64,000 bases of DNA, taken from positions 744,001-808,000 of the forward strand of contig AP018533.1 of assembly GCA_003573975.1 (NCBI GenBank), written 5' to 3'. This DNA comes from Clostridiales bacterium CCNA10 (GTDB taxonomy: Bacteria > Bacillota > Clostridia > Oscillospirales > Oscillospiraceae). How positions within the stretch are numbered: position 1 is the first letter of the stretch; each line of letters opens with the position of its first letter. A program made the position numbers and the translations under genes. Under the pieces are notes generated by a model. The model was not told the origin of the DNA. It ran no database searches and saw nothing but the letters and a program-made list of their open reading frames with translations. Below, in pieces: positions 50,541-58,808 of the stretch.

Positions 50541-51707
50541 ATGTTGATTATCAACGGAACGGTCCATACCATGGAGGGCCTCACCATCCCTGGAGGATAT
50601 GTGGAGATCCGGGGGAACAAGATCGCCGGCTTCGGGCCCATGGAGGAGTGTCCCAAGCAATGGGAGGGAGAGGTGTTCGACGCCCAGGGCGGGCACATCC
50701 AGCCCGGCTTTGTGGACGCCCACTGCCATCTGGGGATGTTCGGGGATGCAGTGGGTGTGGAGGGGGATGACGGCAACGAGGCCACTGATCCCTGCACCCC
50801 CCATCTGCGGGCGGTGGACGCCATCAACCCCATGGACCGCTGCTTTCAGGAGGCCCGGGAGGCGGGGGTGACCACCGTTCTCACCGGCCCGGGCAGCGCC
50901 AACCCCATCAGCGGCCAGTTTGCCGCCATCAAGACCAACGGTCGCTGGGTGGACGCCATGGTGCTTCAGGCGCCGGCTGCCATGAAGCTGGCCCTGGGGG
51001 AGAACCCCAAGCTTACCTACCACGAGCGCCGGGAGACCCCCACCACCCGCATGGCCACCGCCGCGGTGATCCGGGAGAATCTGGCCAAGGCGGAGGAGTA
51101 CCGGGAGAAGCTGGAGCGGGCCCTGGAGGACGAGGAGGAGGAGAAGCCCGAATATGACGCCAAGCTGGAGGCGCTGCTCCCTGTCCTTCGGGGGGAACTT
51201 CCCGTCCACATCCACGCCCACCGGGCGGACGACATCGTCACCGGGATACGGATCTGCAAGGAGTTTCACCTGCGCTATGTGATCGTCCACGGCACAGAGG
51301 GGCACCTGATCCCGGATCTTCTGGCGGAGGAGGGGGCGGGAGTCATCACCGGCCCCTGTTTGGGGGACCGCTCCAAGCCGGAGCTGGCCAACCAGTCTTT
51401 GGAGACCCCCGCCATCCTCCAGCGCCACGGCGTCAAAACGGCCATCTGCACCGACCATCCGGAGACCCCCATCCAGTACCTCCCCCTGTGTGCCGCTATG
51501 GCCGTCCGGGGTGGGATGGACCCGGAGAGCGCGCTGGCCTGCATCACCATCCGGGCCGCGGAGCTGGCCGGGGTGGCCCACAGGGTGGGGTCCCTGGCCC
51601 CGGGGAAGGACGCGGACCTCACCGTCACCAGCAGCCACCCCCTGAACTGGCTGAGCCGCGTCCGGCTTGTGGTGATGGACGGCAAGGTGGTCGTCAGCAG
51701 CCTGTAA
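50541..51707 (+). CDS. Amidohydrolase (imidazolonepropionase-like)
   Basis: A 388-aa metal-dependent hydrolase of the amidohydrolase superfamily. Ligand motifs are IQPGFVDAHCHLGM (HxH variant with Cys between), VHIHAHRADD, YVIVHGTEGH and AICTDHPETP. The ending LAPGKDADLTVTSSHPLN is the usual composite beta domain. Members of this cluster hydrolyse cyclic amides or similar; the true substrate is not evident. SD AAAGGAAATGAA precedes ATG 50541. Monocistronic. Confidence 0.85.
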   Translation: MLIINGTVHTMEGLTIPGGYVEIRGNKIAGFGPMEECPKQWEGEVFDAQGGHIQPGFVDAHCHLGMFGDAVGVEGDDGNEATDPCTPHLRAVDAINPMDRCFQEAREAGVTTVLTGPGSANPISGQFAAIKTNGRWVDAMVLQAPAAMKLALGENPKLTYHERRETPTTRMATAAVIRENLAKAEEYREKLERALEDEEEEKPEYDAKLEALLPVLRGELPVHIHAHRADDIVTGIRICKEFHLRYVIVHGTEGHLIPDLLAEEGAGVITGPCLGDRSKPELANQSLETPAILQRHGVKTAICTDHPETPIQYLPLCAAMAVRGGMDPESALACITIRAAELAGVAHRVGSLAPGKDADLTVTSSHPLNWLSRVRLVVMDGKVVVSSL

Positions 51708-51748
51708 ACAGCATTTTGTGCCGTTTATAAAATTTTCACAAAAAACAG

Positions 51749-51776
51749 TGGATATTTTCAAGAGTTGTGGTATAAT
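51749..51776 (+). promoter_or_regulatory. Promoter of hpf
   Basis: TATAAT at 51771-51776 with TGGATA at 51749-51754 (16-bp spacer), 87 bp before the hpf start. Confidence 0.5.
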
Positions 51777-51862
51777 AAAACCATCGGAGGGGGACGGCCT
51801 CTCCCAGATATGTCTGGCTCCCTCCCACTCATGCCCCCTCGGGGGCGAAAGGAGCGACAGTT

Positions 51863-52414
51863 ATGAAGTTTGTGTTTACAGACAAAAAGGTGAACCTGCC
51901 CAACTACATCCACAACTATGCGGAGAAGAAGGTTGGCAAGTTAGACCGTTTCTTTAAGGAGGACGCCACCGCTGCGCTCACCTTTAGTATAGAAAAGGAC
52001 CGGAACCAGGTGGAGGTCACCATCCGGTCCAGCGGGACCATCTTCCGCGTCTCTGAGAGCACCGCCGATATGCGCGCCTCCATCGATGCCGCCGTGGCCT
52101 CTCTGGAGCGTCAGATTCGGAAGAATAAGACCCGCCTGGAGAAGCGGCTGCGCCAGGGCGCTTTCGAGCGCACGGTGGACGCCGCCGCGGAGATCTCCTC
52201 CTTCGTCCCCGACGAGCCGGAGGAGGGGGAGTACAAGGTGGTCCGCACCAAGACCTTCGCCATCAAGCCCATGACCCGGGACGAGGCCATTCTCCAGATG
52301 AACCTGCTGAACCACAGCTTCTTCGCCTTTAAGAACGAGGACGCCGGCGGCGCCTTTGCCGTGGTCTACCGCCGCAACGACGGCGGCTATGGCCTGATCG
52401 AGGATGAGACTTGA
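51863..52414 (+). CDS. hpf: Ribosome hibernation promoting factor, long form
   Basis: A 183-aa protein. The N-terminal domain (residues 1-100) is the HPF/RaiA fold: YIHNYAEKKVGKLDRFF, then VEVTIRSSGTIFRVSE and SIDAAVASLERQIRKNKTRL. The C-terminal dimerisation domain is about residues 128-183 (VVRTKTFAIKPMTRDEAILQMNLLNHSFFAFKNE). The long form of Firmicutes makes 100S ribosome dimers in stationary phase. SD AAAGGAGCGACAGTT precedes the start. A strong terminator follows at 52436. Confidence 0.96.
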   Translation: MKFVFTDKKVNLPNYIHNYAEKKVGKLDRFFKEDATAALTFSIEKDRNQVEVTIRSSGTIFRVSESTADMRASIDAAVASLERQIRKNKTRLEKRLRQGAFERTVDAAAEISSFVPDEPEEGEYKVVRTKTFAIKPMTRDEAILQMNLLNHSFFAFKNEDAGGAFAVVYRRNDGGYGLIEDET

Positions 52415-52435
52415 ACTGCATCGTAATAGAATAAG

Positions 52436-52467
52436 AACGGAGCCGGCCCCGCGGGGCCGGCTCCGTT
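52436..52467. terminator. Bidirectional terminator between hpf and the ABC transporter
   Basis: AACGGAGCCGGCCCC, loop GC, GGGGCCGGCTCCGTT: a 15-bp perfect stem between convergent genes. Confidence 0.85.
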
Positions 52468-52493
52468 CCTGTATGGGATGATTTGGTCATAAC

Positions 52494-53294
52494 TCACTGC
52501 CCGCTGACAGAACTCTCCTCATAGCGGGAGAGGAACTGCCGGGTGCGCTCCTCCCGGGGATGCTCGATGACCTGGCGGGCGTCTCCCTGCTCCACGATGA
52601 TGCCGCCGTCCATGAAGATGACCTGATCGGCCACATCCCGGGCGAAGGCCATCTCGTGGGTGACAATGATCATGGTGGTCTTTTGCTCCGCCAGACCCCG
52701 GATGACCTTGAGCACCTCGCCGGTGAGCTCCGGGTCCAGGGCGGAGGTGGGCTCATCAAAGCAGAGGATGTCCGGGGACAGGGCCAGGGCCCGGGCGATG
52801 GCGACCCGCTGCTGCTGGCCGCCGGAGAGCTGGTGGGGGTAGTGTCCCGCCCGCTCTGCCAGCCCCATTTTGGACAGTAGCGCGCGCCCCTCCGCCTCGA
52901 TCCCCTCCAGGATCGCCTTTTTGTTCTGCTTGAAATCGGGCCGCTCCTGGGCCAGAAGCTCCTTGGCCAGGGTGACATTTTTCAGCGCCGTGTACTGGGG
53001 GAACAGGTTGAAGGACTGGAACACCATGCCAAAGTGGAGACGCTTTTTGCGGATCTCGCTCTCCCGCTGGGTTGCGGGGTCGCCCGCGTCAAAGAGGACC
53101 TTGTCCCGGACCAGGATCCGGCCCCGGTCGGGGGTCTCCAAAAAGTTCAGGCAGCGCAGCAGCGTCGTCTTTCCGCTGCCGGAGGAGCCGATGATGGCCA
53201 GGGCCTGCCCCTGCTCCAGCTCAAAGCTGATGTCCTCCAGCACCCGGGTGTCGCCGAAATGCTTCTCAATGTGTTGGACCTGTAAAATAGACAT
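52494..53294 (-). CDS. Polar amino acid ABC transporter ATPase (GlnQ/HisP type)
   Basis: A 266-aa ATPase. Walker A is IIGSSGSGKTTLL (residues 35-47), the Q-loop is in GMVFQSFNLFPQYTALKNV, the signature is LSGGQQQRVAIARAL, Walker B is DILCFDEPTSALDPE and the switch His is in IIVTHEMAFA. It is the last gene of a three-gene operon (binding protein, permease, ATPase), 12 bp after the permease. It has a slightly longer helical insert (AQERPDFKQNKKAILEGIEAEG) than typical GlnQ. Confidence 0.94.
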   Translation of the reverse strand: MSILQVQHIEKHFGDTRVLEDISFELEQGQALAIIGSSGSGKTTLLRCLNFLETPDRGRILVRDKVLFDAGDPATQRESEIRKKRLHFGMVFQSFNLFPQYTALKNVTLAKELLAQERPDFKQNKKAILEGIEAEGRALLSKMGLAERAGHYPHQLSGGQQQRVAIARALALSPDILCFDEPTSALDPELTGEVLKVIRGLAEQKTTMIIVTHEMAFARDVADQVIFMDGGIIVEQGDARQVIEHPREERTRQFLSRYEESSVSGQ

Positions 53295-53306
53295 TTCGCC
53301 GCCTCC

Positions 53307-53951
53307 TTATTTGAAGTAGCTCAGCTTCCGCTCGAACCACCCCAGGGCCAGGGTGAGCGCGCCGCTGAACAGTAAGTAGAACACCATGCAGTAGAAGAGG
53401 GGCCAGATCATGCCCTTCTTGATGAAGGACTCGCCCACCCAGATGATCTCATACACGGAGATGACCCGCACCAGGGAGGTGTCCTTCACCAGAGTGATGA
53501 ACTCGTTGCCCATGGGGGGGACGATGCGCTTGACAACCTGGAGCAGGGTGACCTTGAAGAAGATCTGACTTTTGGTCATGCCTAGCACCTGGCCGGCCTC
53601 CTGCTGGCCCTTGGGCACGCCCTGGATGCCGCCCCGGTAGATCTCGGAGAAATAGCAGGCGTAGTTGATCACAAAGGTCACCAGGGCCGCCGTGAAGCGG
53701 GGCAGGGCCTTCCAGCCGAACAGCAGGCCGGGGCCGTAAAACACAATGAGGATCTGGAGCATCAGCGGTGAGCCGCGGATGATCCACACAAAGGTCTTGG
53801 TCAGCCACCGGAGGGGGGAGAAACGGCTCATAGACCCGAAGGAGATGATCAGGCCCAGAGGCAGAGCGAAGAGCAGCGTCAGAACGAACATCTGCAGTGT
53901 GGTCACCGAGCCCTCCAGCATGGCGACATTTACGTCCCAGAATGAATACAT
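53307..53951 (-). CDS. Polar amino acid ABC transporter permease
   Basis: A 214-aa HisM/GlnP-family permease with about five transmembrane segments. It starts in VNVAMLEGSVTTLQMFVLTLLFALPLG, has the EAA loop in YRGGIQGVPKGQQEAGQVLGMTKSQIFFKVTLLQ and ends FERKLSYFK. As only one permease is encoded it probably works as a homodimer. It lies 98 bp downstream of the binding-protein gene. Confidence 0.93.
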   Translation of the reverse strand: MYSFWDVNVAMLEGSVTTLQMFVLTLLFALPLGLIISFGSMSRFSPLRWLTKTFVWIIRGSPLMLQILIVFYGPGLLFGWKALPRFTAALVTFVINYACYFSEIYRGGIQGVPKGQQEAGQVLGMTKSQIFFKVTLLQVVKRIVPPMGNEFITLVKDTSLVRVISVYEIIWVGESFIKKGMIWPLFYCMVFYLLFSGALTLALGWFERKLSYFK

Positions 53952-54049
53952 CGCAGGTTCACCTCAACGGAAATTTTGGTCAGTGCAGGGCAGAGGGCGC
54001 TTCCGGCCCTCTGCCCTGTCAGAAATGGAATGGGATTTGGTGCGGGAGA

Positions 54050-54901
54050 TCACTTCTCAATCACGGACTCCTGGACGCCGTAGGTCTTGGCAGTCTCCAT
54101 CACAGTACCGGCGTCATAGGCCTCTTTCCAGAAGTTGTTGAAGGCCTCTGCCAGGTCGGAGCCCTTGCGGAAGCCCACGCCGTACTCCTCGCTGTTGAGC
54201 TGCACCGTATAGGTCAGGTCGGGATAGCTGGTGCCCTCGCCGATCATGGCGCCCGCCATGAGCAGATCGATGATGGCGGCGTCAGAGGTGCCGGAGGCGA
54301 CCTCCATCAGGGCCTTGGCCTGGGTGTCCATGGCCACATAGTCCAGGCCGGCGGCCTCGGCCTGCTCCATGCCGGCGGAGCCGTTCTCCACCGCGAAGCT
54401 CAACCCGGACAGGCTCTCCACGGTCTGATACTGGTCGGCCACGTCGGCGGCCAGAACCACAACCTGGCCATTCAGGCAGTAGGGCTCGGAGGTGGCCATC
54501 AGGGCCTTGACGTCGTCTGTGAGGGTCATGCCGTTCCACACGGCGTCCACGCCCTTGTTCTCCAGCTCCAGGGCCTTGTTGTCCCAGTTGATCTCCAGGA
54601 ACTCGACCTCCACGCCCAAGCTCTCGGCAAAGGCCTTGGCCATGTCGGCGTCAAAGCCGATCCACTCGTCGCTGCCCTCCGCCTTGTAGTCCATGGGGGC
54701 GAAGTCGGTCATGCCGACGACCAGGGTCCCCTTTTCCTTCACATAGTCCACATCGCTGGCGGCCGCCTGGCTGCCGGAGGCGGAAGAACCGGAAGTCCCG
54801 GCAGAAGAGCCGGAAGTGCTGGCGCTGCCCTTGGGGCCGCAGGCGGCCAGAGACAGGCACATGGAGAGGGCAAGCATCGTTGCAAACATCTTTTTCATCA
54901 T
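54050..54901 (-). CDS. Amino acid ABC transporter substrate-binding lipoprotein
   Basis: A 283-aa SBP_bac_3 protein. The lipoprotein signal ends LSLAACGPK (lipid Cys about residue 21), then a Ser/Gly/Ala-rich linker. The binding domain has GTLVVGMTDFAPMDYKAEG, WIGFDADMAKAFAESLGVEVEFLEI and DAVWNGMTLTDD, the standard layout for polar amino acid binding proteins. First gene of the operon with a good promoter at 54960-54988; the 99-bp gap to the permease may allow higher expression of the binding protein. Confidence 0.94.
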   Translation of the reverse strand: MMKKMFATMLALSMCLSLAACGPKGSASTSGSSAGTSGSSASGSQAAASDVDYVKEKGTLVVGMTDFAPMDYKAEGSDEWIGFDADMAKAFAESLGVEVEFLEINWDNKALELENKGVDAVWNGMTLTDDVKALMATSEPYCLNGQVVVLAADVADQYQTVESLSGLSFAVENGSAGMEQAEAAGLDYVAMDTQAKALMEVASGTSDAAIIDLLMAGAMIGEGTSYPDLTYTVQLNSEEYGVGFRKGSDLAEAFNNFWKEAYDAGTVMETAKTYGVQESVIEK

Positions 54902-54959
54902 TCAGTTACCTCCATTCCGGCGGCACGGCCATCCAAACCGCACCCCCTGGTACTTTCGT

Positions 54960-54988
54960 ATTTTAGCACGCTAATGTAATATTGTAAA
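54960..54988 (-). promoter_or_regulatory. Promoter of the amino acid ABC transporter operon
   Basis: On the minus strand TTTACA (54988-54983), 17-bp spacer, TAAAAT (54965-54960), 59 bp before the binding-protein start. Confidence 0.75.
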
Positions 54989-55114
54989 GAAATATTTTTC
55001 TCTCCCTTACATTTTTCTATTTTTACTAAATTAGAAGATCTATTTTTGTGGGAACAGCTAAAAAAGACGGTCCGTATCCCACGAGTGAGGCAACTCCCCT
55101 ATTTTAGCAGAAAG

Positions 55115-55221
55115 AGCCGGGTATTGCCACCCCCTGGGGAAGGAAAACTGTCACGGGCGCTGGAGTCTGCTCCGGCTCCAACTGACAGCGCTCCCTCCCA
55201 TGGGGGATGGAATACCCGGCT
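55115..55221. ncRNA. Unidentified long structured hairpin (candidate structured RNA)
   Basis: AGCCGGGTATT at 55115-55125 is perfectly complementary to AATACCCGGCT at 55211-55221. Inside it, CCA/TGG, CCCCC/GGGGG, TGGG/CCCA, CTGTCA/TGACAG and GCTGGAG/CTCCGGC pair in register, giving an irregular rod of about 107 nt with bulges and a large internal loop. It lies in the 360-bp gap 54902-55262 and downstream of the SASP gene on the minus strand. It is too long and interrupted for a simple terminator. A 6S-like or other ncRNA is possible; I do not recognise the family or the transcribed strand. Confidence 0.45.
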
Positions 55222-55262
55222 GCGGCTACCTACTCAGAAAAGGCCAAATGCGTTGGGACAGG

Positions 55263-55469
55263 TTACTTCAGGCCGTTCTCGTAGGACTCGATCATCTTCT
55301 TGACCATCTGGCCGCCCACAGAGCCGGCCTGCTTGCTGGTCAGGTCACCGTTGTAGCCCTGCTTCAGGTTGACGCCTACCTCATTGGCGGCCTCCATCTT
55401 GAACTTGTTCATGGCCTCGCGGGCGCTGGGCACGACCAGCTTGTTGCTGCTATTGCTGTTACTGGACAT
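55263..55469 (-). CDS. Alpha/beta-type small acid-soluble spore protein
   Basis: A 68-aa SASP. LVVPSAREAMNKFKMEAANEVGV contains the germination-protease recognition region (MEAANEVG), and GYNGDLTSKQAGSVGGQMVKKMIESYENGL is the conserved DNA-binding second half. These proteins coat spore DNA and protect it from UV and heat. Start 55469 follows AAAAAGGAGAGACAACAAA. Presence of this gene supports an endospore-forming host. Transcribed alone. Confidence 0.96.
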   Translation of the reverse strand: MSSNSNSSNKLVVPSAREAMNKFKMEAANEVGVNLKQGYNGDLTSKQAGSVGGQMVKKMIESYENGLK

Positions 55470-55651
55470 TTTGTTGTCTCTCCTTTTTGTTTTGTTTTTT
55501 TCTGTTTGCTTTGGATGATCGTCTTGGATGGAACATCCGCAGCTATCTTGCGTCCGGGCGGAGCCTTCTATACCCGGGGCGGATTTCCTGTTTCCGTTAT
55601 TTTTCCATGTGCTTCCACTGGCTGGTTCAAGGGGATAGCTGCAATTCGGGG

Positions 55652-55679
55652 TTGCAATTTGGGCGGATCTGAGTATAAT
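55652..55679 (+). promoter_or_regulatory. Promoter of the FMN-riboswitch/ribU transcript
   Basis: TTGCAA (55652-55657), 16-bp spacer, TATAAT (55674-55679), about 25 bp before the aptamer. Confidence 0.65.
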
Positions 55680-55703
55680 AGGGATTGGACAACTGAATGA
55701 ACG

Positions 55704-55836
55704 GTCTTCAGGGCGGGGTGTGATTCCCCACTGGCGGTATAGTCCGCGACCGGGCGCGATTTCAGCAAGTTGATATTGTGCCCGCTGACCCGGTGAAACT
55801 CCGGGACCAACGGTAATAGTCCGGATGGAAGAAGAT
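55704..55836 (+). promoter_or_regulatory. FMN riboswitch (RFN element)
   Basis: The characteristic conserved blocks appear in order: TCTTCAGGGCGGGGTG, ATTCCCCACTGGCGGTA, GTCCGCGACC, CTGACCCGGTGAAACTCCGGG, CCAACGGTAATAGTCCGGATG and GAAGAAG closing the P1 stem with TCTTC. It controls the downstream riboflavin transporter gene; with FMN bound, expression should fall. Confidence 0.95.
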
Positions 55837-55951
55837 GTGTGAAAACAATGGAACGGCTGCGGGACCCGCAGGCGTTCAGCGCACCTCCTTATTGTTTTGC
55901 ACCTGGAAGACTTGTGCTTTCTGGTGTACCAAAACAAAAGGAGTGTTTTTT

Positions 55952-56647
55952 ATGTCTATGTCAAATTCCCCTGCCGTCCGGTCCAAGGCCCGCAGCGCCT
56001 GGGACACCAAAACTCTGGTCAGTATGGCCATGCTCACCGGGATCGCCTATATCGTGATGCTGGTGTCCAAGCTGATGCCCAGCGTGATGTTCCTGGACTT
56101 TGATTTCAAGGATGTGGTGATCTGCATCGGCGGCTTTACCTTCGGCCCCCTGGCTGCCGCGGTCATCTCCATTCTGGTGGCATTTATTGAGATGATCACC
56201 ATCAGCACCACCGGCCCCATCGGCTTCATTATGAACGCCCTGGCCACCTGCGCCTTCTGCTGCACCGCCTCCTACCTCTACAAAAAAATGCACACCAAGA
56301 AGGGCGCGGTGCTGGGTCTGGCCTGCGGCGTGGTGTGTCTGGTTGCAGTGATGCTGCTGTGGAACTACCTCATTACCCCCCTGTACATGACCAACTTCTC
56401 CCGGGCGGATGTGGCTGCCCTTCTGCCCACCCTGTTTCTCCCCTTCAACCTGGCTAAGGGAGGGATGAACATGGCGGCCACCCTGCTGCTCTATCCTCCG
56501 GTGGTGGGCGCGCTGCGCCGGGCCGGCGTAGTGCCTCCCTCTCAGAGCGGGCAGGGCAAGACCCTCAACGCCGGGTTTCTGCTGTTTGCCCTGGCGCTGC
56601 TGGCCACCTTTGTGGCCTTCGCGCTGGTGCTGGCCGGGGTCATTTGA
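55952..56647 (+). CDS. ribU: Riboflavin ECF transporter substrate-binding subunit RibU
   Basis: A 231-aa S component with about six membrane segments. ATG 55952 (SD AAAAGGAGTG) is chosen over the longer frame from 55835. Family features are MAMLTGIAYIVMLV, MFLDFDFKDVVICIGGFTFGPLAAAVISILVAFIE and TTGPIGFIMNALATCAFC. It binds riboflavin and works with the shared EcfA/A'/T module encoded elsewhere. The upstream FMN riboswitch confirms the role. A terminator follows at 56676. Confidence 0.95.
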   Translation: MSMSNSPAVRSKARSAWDTKTLVSMAMLTGIAYIVMLVSKLMPSVMFLDFDFKDVVICIGGFTFGPLAAAVISILVAFIEMITISTTGPIGFIMNALATCAFCCTASYLYKKMHTKKGAVLGLACGVVCLVAVMLLWNYLITPLYMTNFSRADVAALLPTLFLPFNLAKGGMNMAATLLLYPPVVGALRRAGVVPPSQSGQGKTLNAGFLLFALALLATFVAFALVLAGVI

Positions 56648-56675
56648 ATTGGAATAAATTAAGATGGTGAAACGA

Positions 56676-56710
56676 ACAGATAGCCGCCGGCTGAGCCGGC
56701 GGCTATCTGT
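56676..56710. terminator. Bidirectional terminator between ribU and the PPTase gene
   Basis: ACAGATAGCCGCCGGC, loop TGA, GCCGGCGGCTATCTGT, then TTTTCG. The PPTase stop codon lies inside the stem. Confidence 0.88.
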
Positions 56711-57281
56711 TTTCGTTCAGAGCATCTGCCTCGATCCAAACAATATCCGGGGGCGGAAGTTCCAGGCCGCAGGCGGCTCCCACCCAGCCGTCGCCGAAGT
56801 AGAAGCGGAGGAACCGCCCCTGGGAGAGGTAGACCTCCCCTGGGTCGAAGGGGGCGCCCGGCGGGGGCAGCGGGACAGCTAGCCGGGCAGGGGGATAGGG
56901 CAGGCCGCCGCCGCTCTGCTTGCCCAGGCACTCCTTGGCGGCCCACAGGGCGGCAAATTCCTCCAGGCGGTCCTGACGGGAGCGCAGCCAGGCCCGCTCC
57001 CCGGGGGTGCAGGACCGGTCCATCAGGCTGTCCCGCCAGGCGGGGCGGACCACCTGGATGTCCACCCCCACAGGGCGGTCTGAGAGGGCGCACAGGGCCA
57101 GGGTACCGCTGTGGGACAGATTGAATTGACGGCGGGGGAGATGGGAAAAATAGGGCTTGCCCCGCTCCCACAGGGTCAGCTCCGGCAGGGGGGCCAGCCC
57201 CCAGTGCCGCCGGACTGACCAGGCCAGCAGCTGCCGGGCCTGGTCCCGGTGGGTGAGCTCCCGGAAACCGAACAGGACCAT
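56703..57281 (-). CDS. 4'-phosphopantetheinyl transferase (Sfp type)
   Basis: A 192-aa enzyme. ATG 57281 is chosen as GGAGG lies 6 nt upstream; the ATG at 57287 abuts the SD. Key motifs are FNLSHSGTLALCALSDRPVGVDIQVV (Mg-binding GVDIE-like region, here DIQ) and FAALWAAKECLGKQSGGGL (the W-xx-KE motif). It transfers phosphopantetheine from CoA to carrier proteins. No PKS/NRPS genes are nearby, so it may serve the acyl carrier protein or a remote pathway. It ends within the shared terminator. Confidence 0.88.
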   Translation of the reverse strand: MVLFGFRELTHRDQARQLLAWSVRRHWGLAPLPELTLWERGKPYFSHLPRRQFNLSHSGTLALCALSDRPVGVDIQVVRPAWRDSLMDRSCTPGERAWLRSRQDRLEEFAALWAAKECLGKQSGGGLPYPPARLAVPLPPPGAPFDPGEVYLSQGRFLRFYFGDGWVGAACGLELPPPDIVWIEADALNENR

Positions 57282-57343
57282 ACGCATCCTCCTCTCTGAT
57301 CTGTGCCTCCAGTATAGCAGAGGCGGAACGGAAAGGGAAGGGG

Positions 57344-57859
57344 TCAAAGGGGATGGGAGATCCAGGTACGGACGCCGGACAGGTCCCAAAAGAGGGGGGC
57401 GTCCGGGGGATACAGGGTGAACACTGCCAGCAGGAGGCCCAGGCCTGCGGCGGCGGCCAGAGGGAGTTGCCACCGCAGGCCGCGGAACGGCCCGGAGAAG
57501 CGCAGAGGCAGTCCGAAGCCCAGCAGCAGGGTCAGGAGGTGGAGGGCCAGATCAAAGGTCAGGCTTTCGCCCCCCAGAGCGATGTGGTAGACATAGCCCA
57601 GGGAGAGCAGCAGTCCGCACATCAGCAGAAGGGACAGCAGCCAGGCGCGCAGGGCGGTGGGGCGGCCCCGGCAGATCCAAAGCGCGGCGGCCAGATAGGG
57701 CCAGAAGAGGAGTTTGATATGCTCCCACAGGCTCTCCCGCACGGGGGAGAACAGGGCGGTGAGGGCGTTGGGGCAGAGCCTGTACAGGGCGTGCAGGCCT
57801 ATCCCGGCCAGCAGCGTCAGGCAGAAAACCGGGATCAGCTGCTTTTTTTCATATACCAT
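57344..57859 (-). CDS. DUF6512-like integral membrane protein
   Basis: A 171-aa protein with five or so hydrophobic segments. SPVRESLWEHIKLLFWPYLAAAL near residue 38 matches the V-x-E-S-x-W-E-H-x-K-L-x-F-x-P core I associate with DUF6512. No signal peptide and no catalytic motif. It lies 62 bp upstream of the PPTase gene on the same strand but no functional link is clear. Confidence 0.65.
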   Translation of the reverse strand: MVYEKKQLIPVFCLTLLAGIGLHALYRLCPNALTALFSPVRESLWEHIKLLFWPYLAAALWICRGRPTALRAWLLSLLLMCGLLLSLGYVYHIALGGESLTFDLALHLLTLLLGFGLPLRFSGPFRGLRWQLPLAAAAGLGLLLAVFTLYPPDAPLFWDLSGVRTWISHPL

Positions 57860-58014
57860 TTCATATCCACACCTTTCCGGCTGGGCCGGAGGTCTGTCCA
57901 GCCTGTTCCACTGTATGCCGGGTCTGTCCAGGTCATGCGGCGCGCATGATTTTTTCGGAATTGGGCATACTGGAGAGCATCACTCCGCCTGAGGCGGGAA
58001 TGGGGGAACCGGAA

Positions 58015-58458
58015 ATGGATCTGAGTAATCAGGAGTATGACGCACTGGTGCGCAGCAAGGCGAAGCCCTCTCCTCTGTGGAAGGACCTGGCGTGGGCCTT
58101 TTGCGTGGGGGGTGGGATCTGCGTTGTAGGGCAGGGGCTGATGGAGTGGTACCAGAGCCTGGGATTAGAGCAGGAGCAGGCAGGGACTGCTGTCTCAGTG
58201 ACGCTGGTCCTGGCGGCGGCGCTGCTCACCGGCCTGGGGCTGTTTGACAAGGTGGCCAAGCGGGCGGGGGCAGGCACGCTGGTGCCCATCACTGGCTTTG
58301 CAAACGCTATGGTCTCGCCGGCGCTGGAATTCAAAAGCGAGGGACTCATCACCGGAACGGCGGCCAAGCTGTTCGTGGTGGCCGGGCCGGTGCTGGTGTT
58401 CGGCATCAGCGCCAGCGTGATTTATGGACTGATTCTGGTTCTTCTTGGACAGGGCTGA
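58015..58458 (+). CDS. spoVAC: Stage V sporulation protein AC
   Basis: A 147-aa membrane protein. Start 58015 is preferred because MDLSNQEYDALVRSKAKPSP is the expected SpoVAC N-terminus, though ATG 58000 also has a GAGG nearby. Core features: LAWAFCVGGGICVVGQGLMEWY, LLTGLGLFDKVAKRAGAGTLVPITGFANAMVSPALEFKSEG, then a final membrane segment. It forms part of the channel for dipicolinic acid uptake into the spore. Usually followed by spoVAD and spoVAE; here these are absent and a decayed gene lies downstream. Confidence 0.92.
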   Translation: MDLSNQEYDALVRSKAKPSPLWKDLAWAFCVGGGICVVGQGLMEWYQSLGLEQEQAGTAVSVTLVLAAALLTGLGLFDKVAKRAGAGTLVPITGFANAMVSPALEFKSEGLITGTAAKLFVVAGPVLVFGISASVIYGLILVLLGQG

Positions 58459-58489
58459 GGGCCGGATGCAGTCCAATACAGAGGGAAAA

Positions 58490-58526
58490 GCGCCAGCCTG
58501 ATCCATAATGTAGGTCAGGCTGGCGC
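58490..58526 (-). terminator. Hairpin terminator between spoVAC and the DUF2871 remnant
   Basis: GCGCCAGCCTGA pairs with TCAGGCTGGCGC (12 bp); on the minus strand it continues CTTTTCCC, so it terminates leftward transcription and can also end spoVAC. Confidence 0.75.
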
Positions 58527-58529
58527 AGA

Positions 58530-58808
58530 TGCTGTAAGGGGAGGACAGGGGGCAGGACCTGGGTCACCCTGGGACCACAAGCATCCCACAGGTCCGTAAA
58601 CGGCCAGGATCCGGCCTGCCTCCTCCCAGCAAAGGCAAAGTGCTTCTCCAGCAGGAGCAGCAGGAGGCACAGAACCATCTTTATGAGGGAATAGTGGATG
58701 TGGGCTGCGGAGAGGGCGGTTTTCCCGGTAAATGCCATTTGGTGAATTCCTGGTAAAATACTCCGCAGGCCATCGCCAGCAAGGTATAGACTGGGGCAGC
58801 GTTTTCAA
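58530..58808 (-). pseudogene. DUF2871-family membrane protein, frameshifted
   Basis: Two phases carry consecutive pieces of one protein. One reads YTLLAMACGVFYQEFTKWH down to about 58722. After a one-base shift the other continues FTGKTALSAAHIHYSLIKMV, then LLLLLLEKHFAFAG. Further on, MLVVPG and VTQVL occur in different phases, so there is at least one more shift. Together they match the DUF2871 order (FYREFTK, TALSAxHxHY, LLLEKxF, RGVTQVL). It is a recent but multiply broken gene, ending at the hairpin 58490-58526. Confidence 0.65.
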
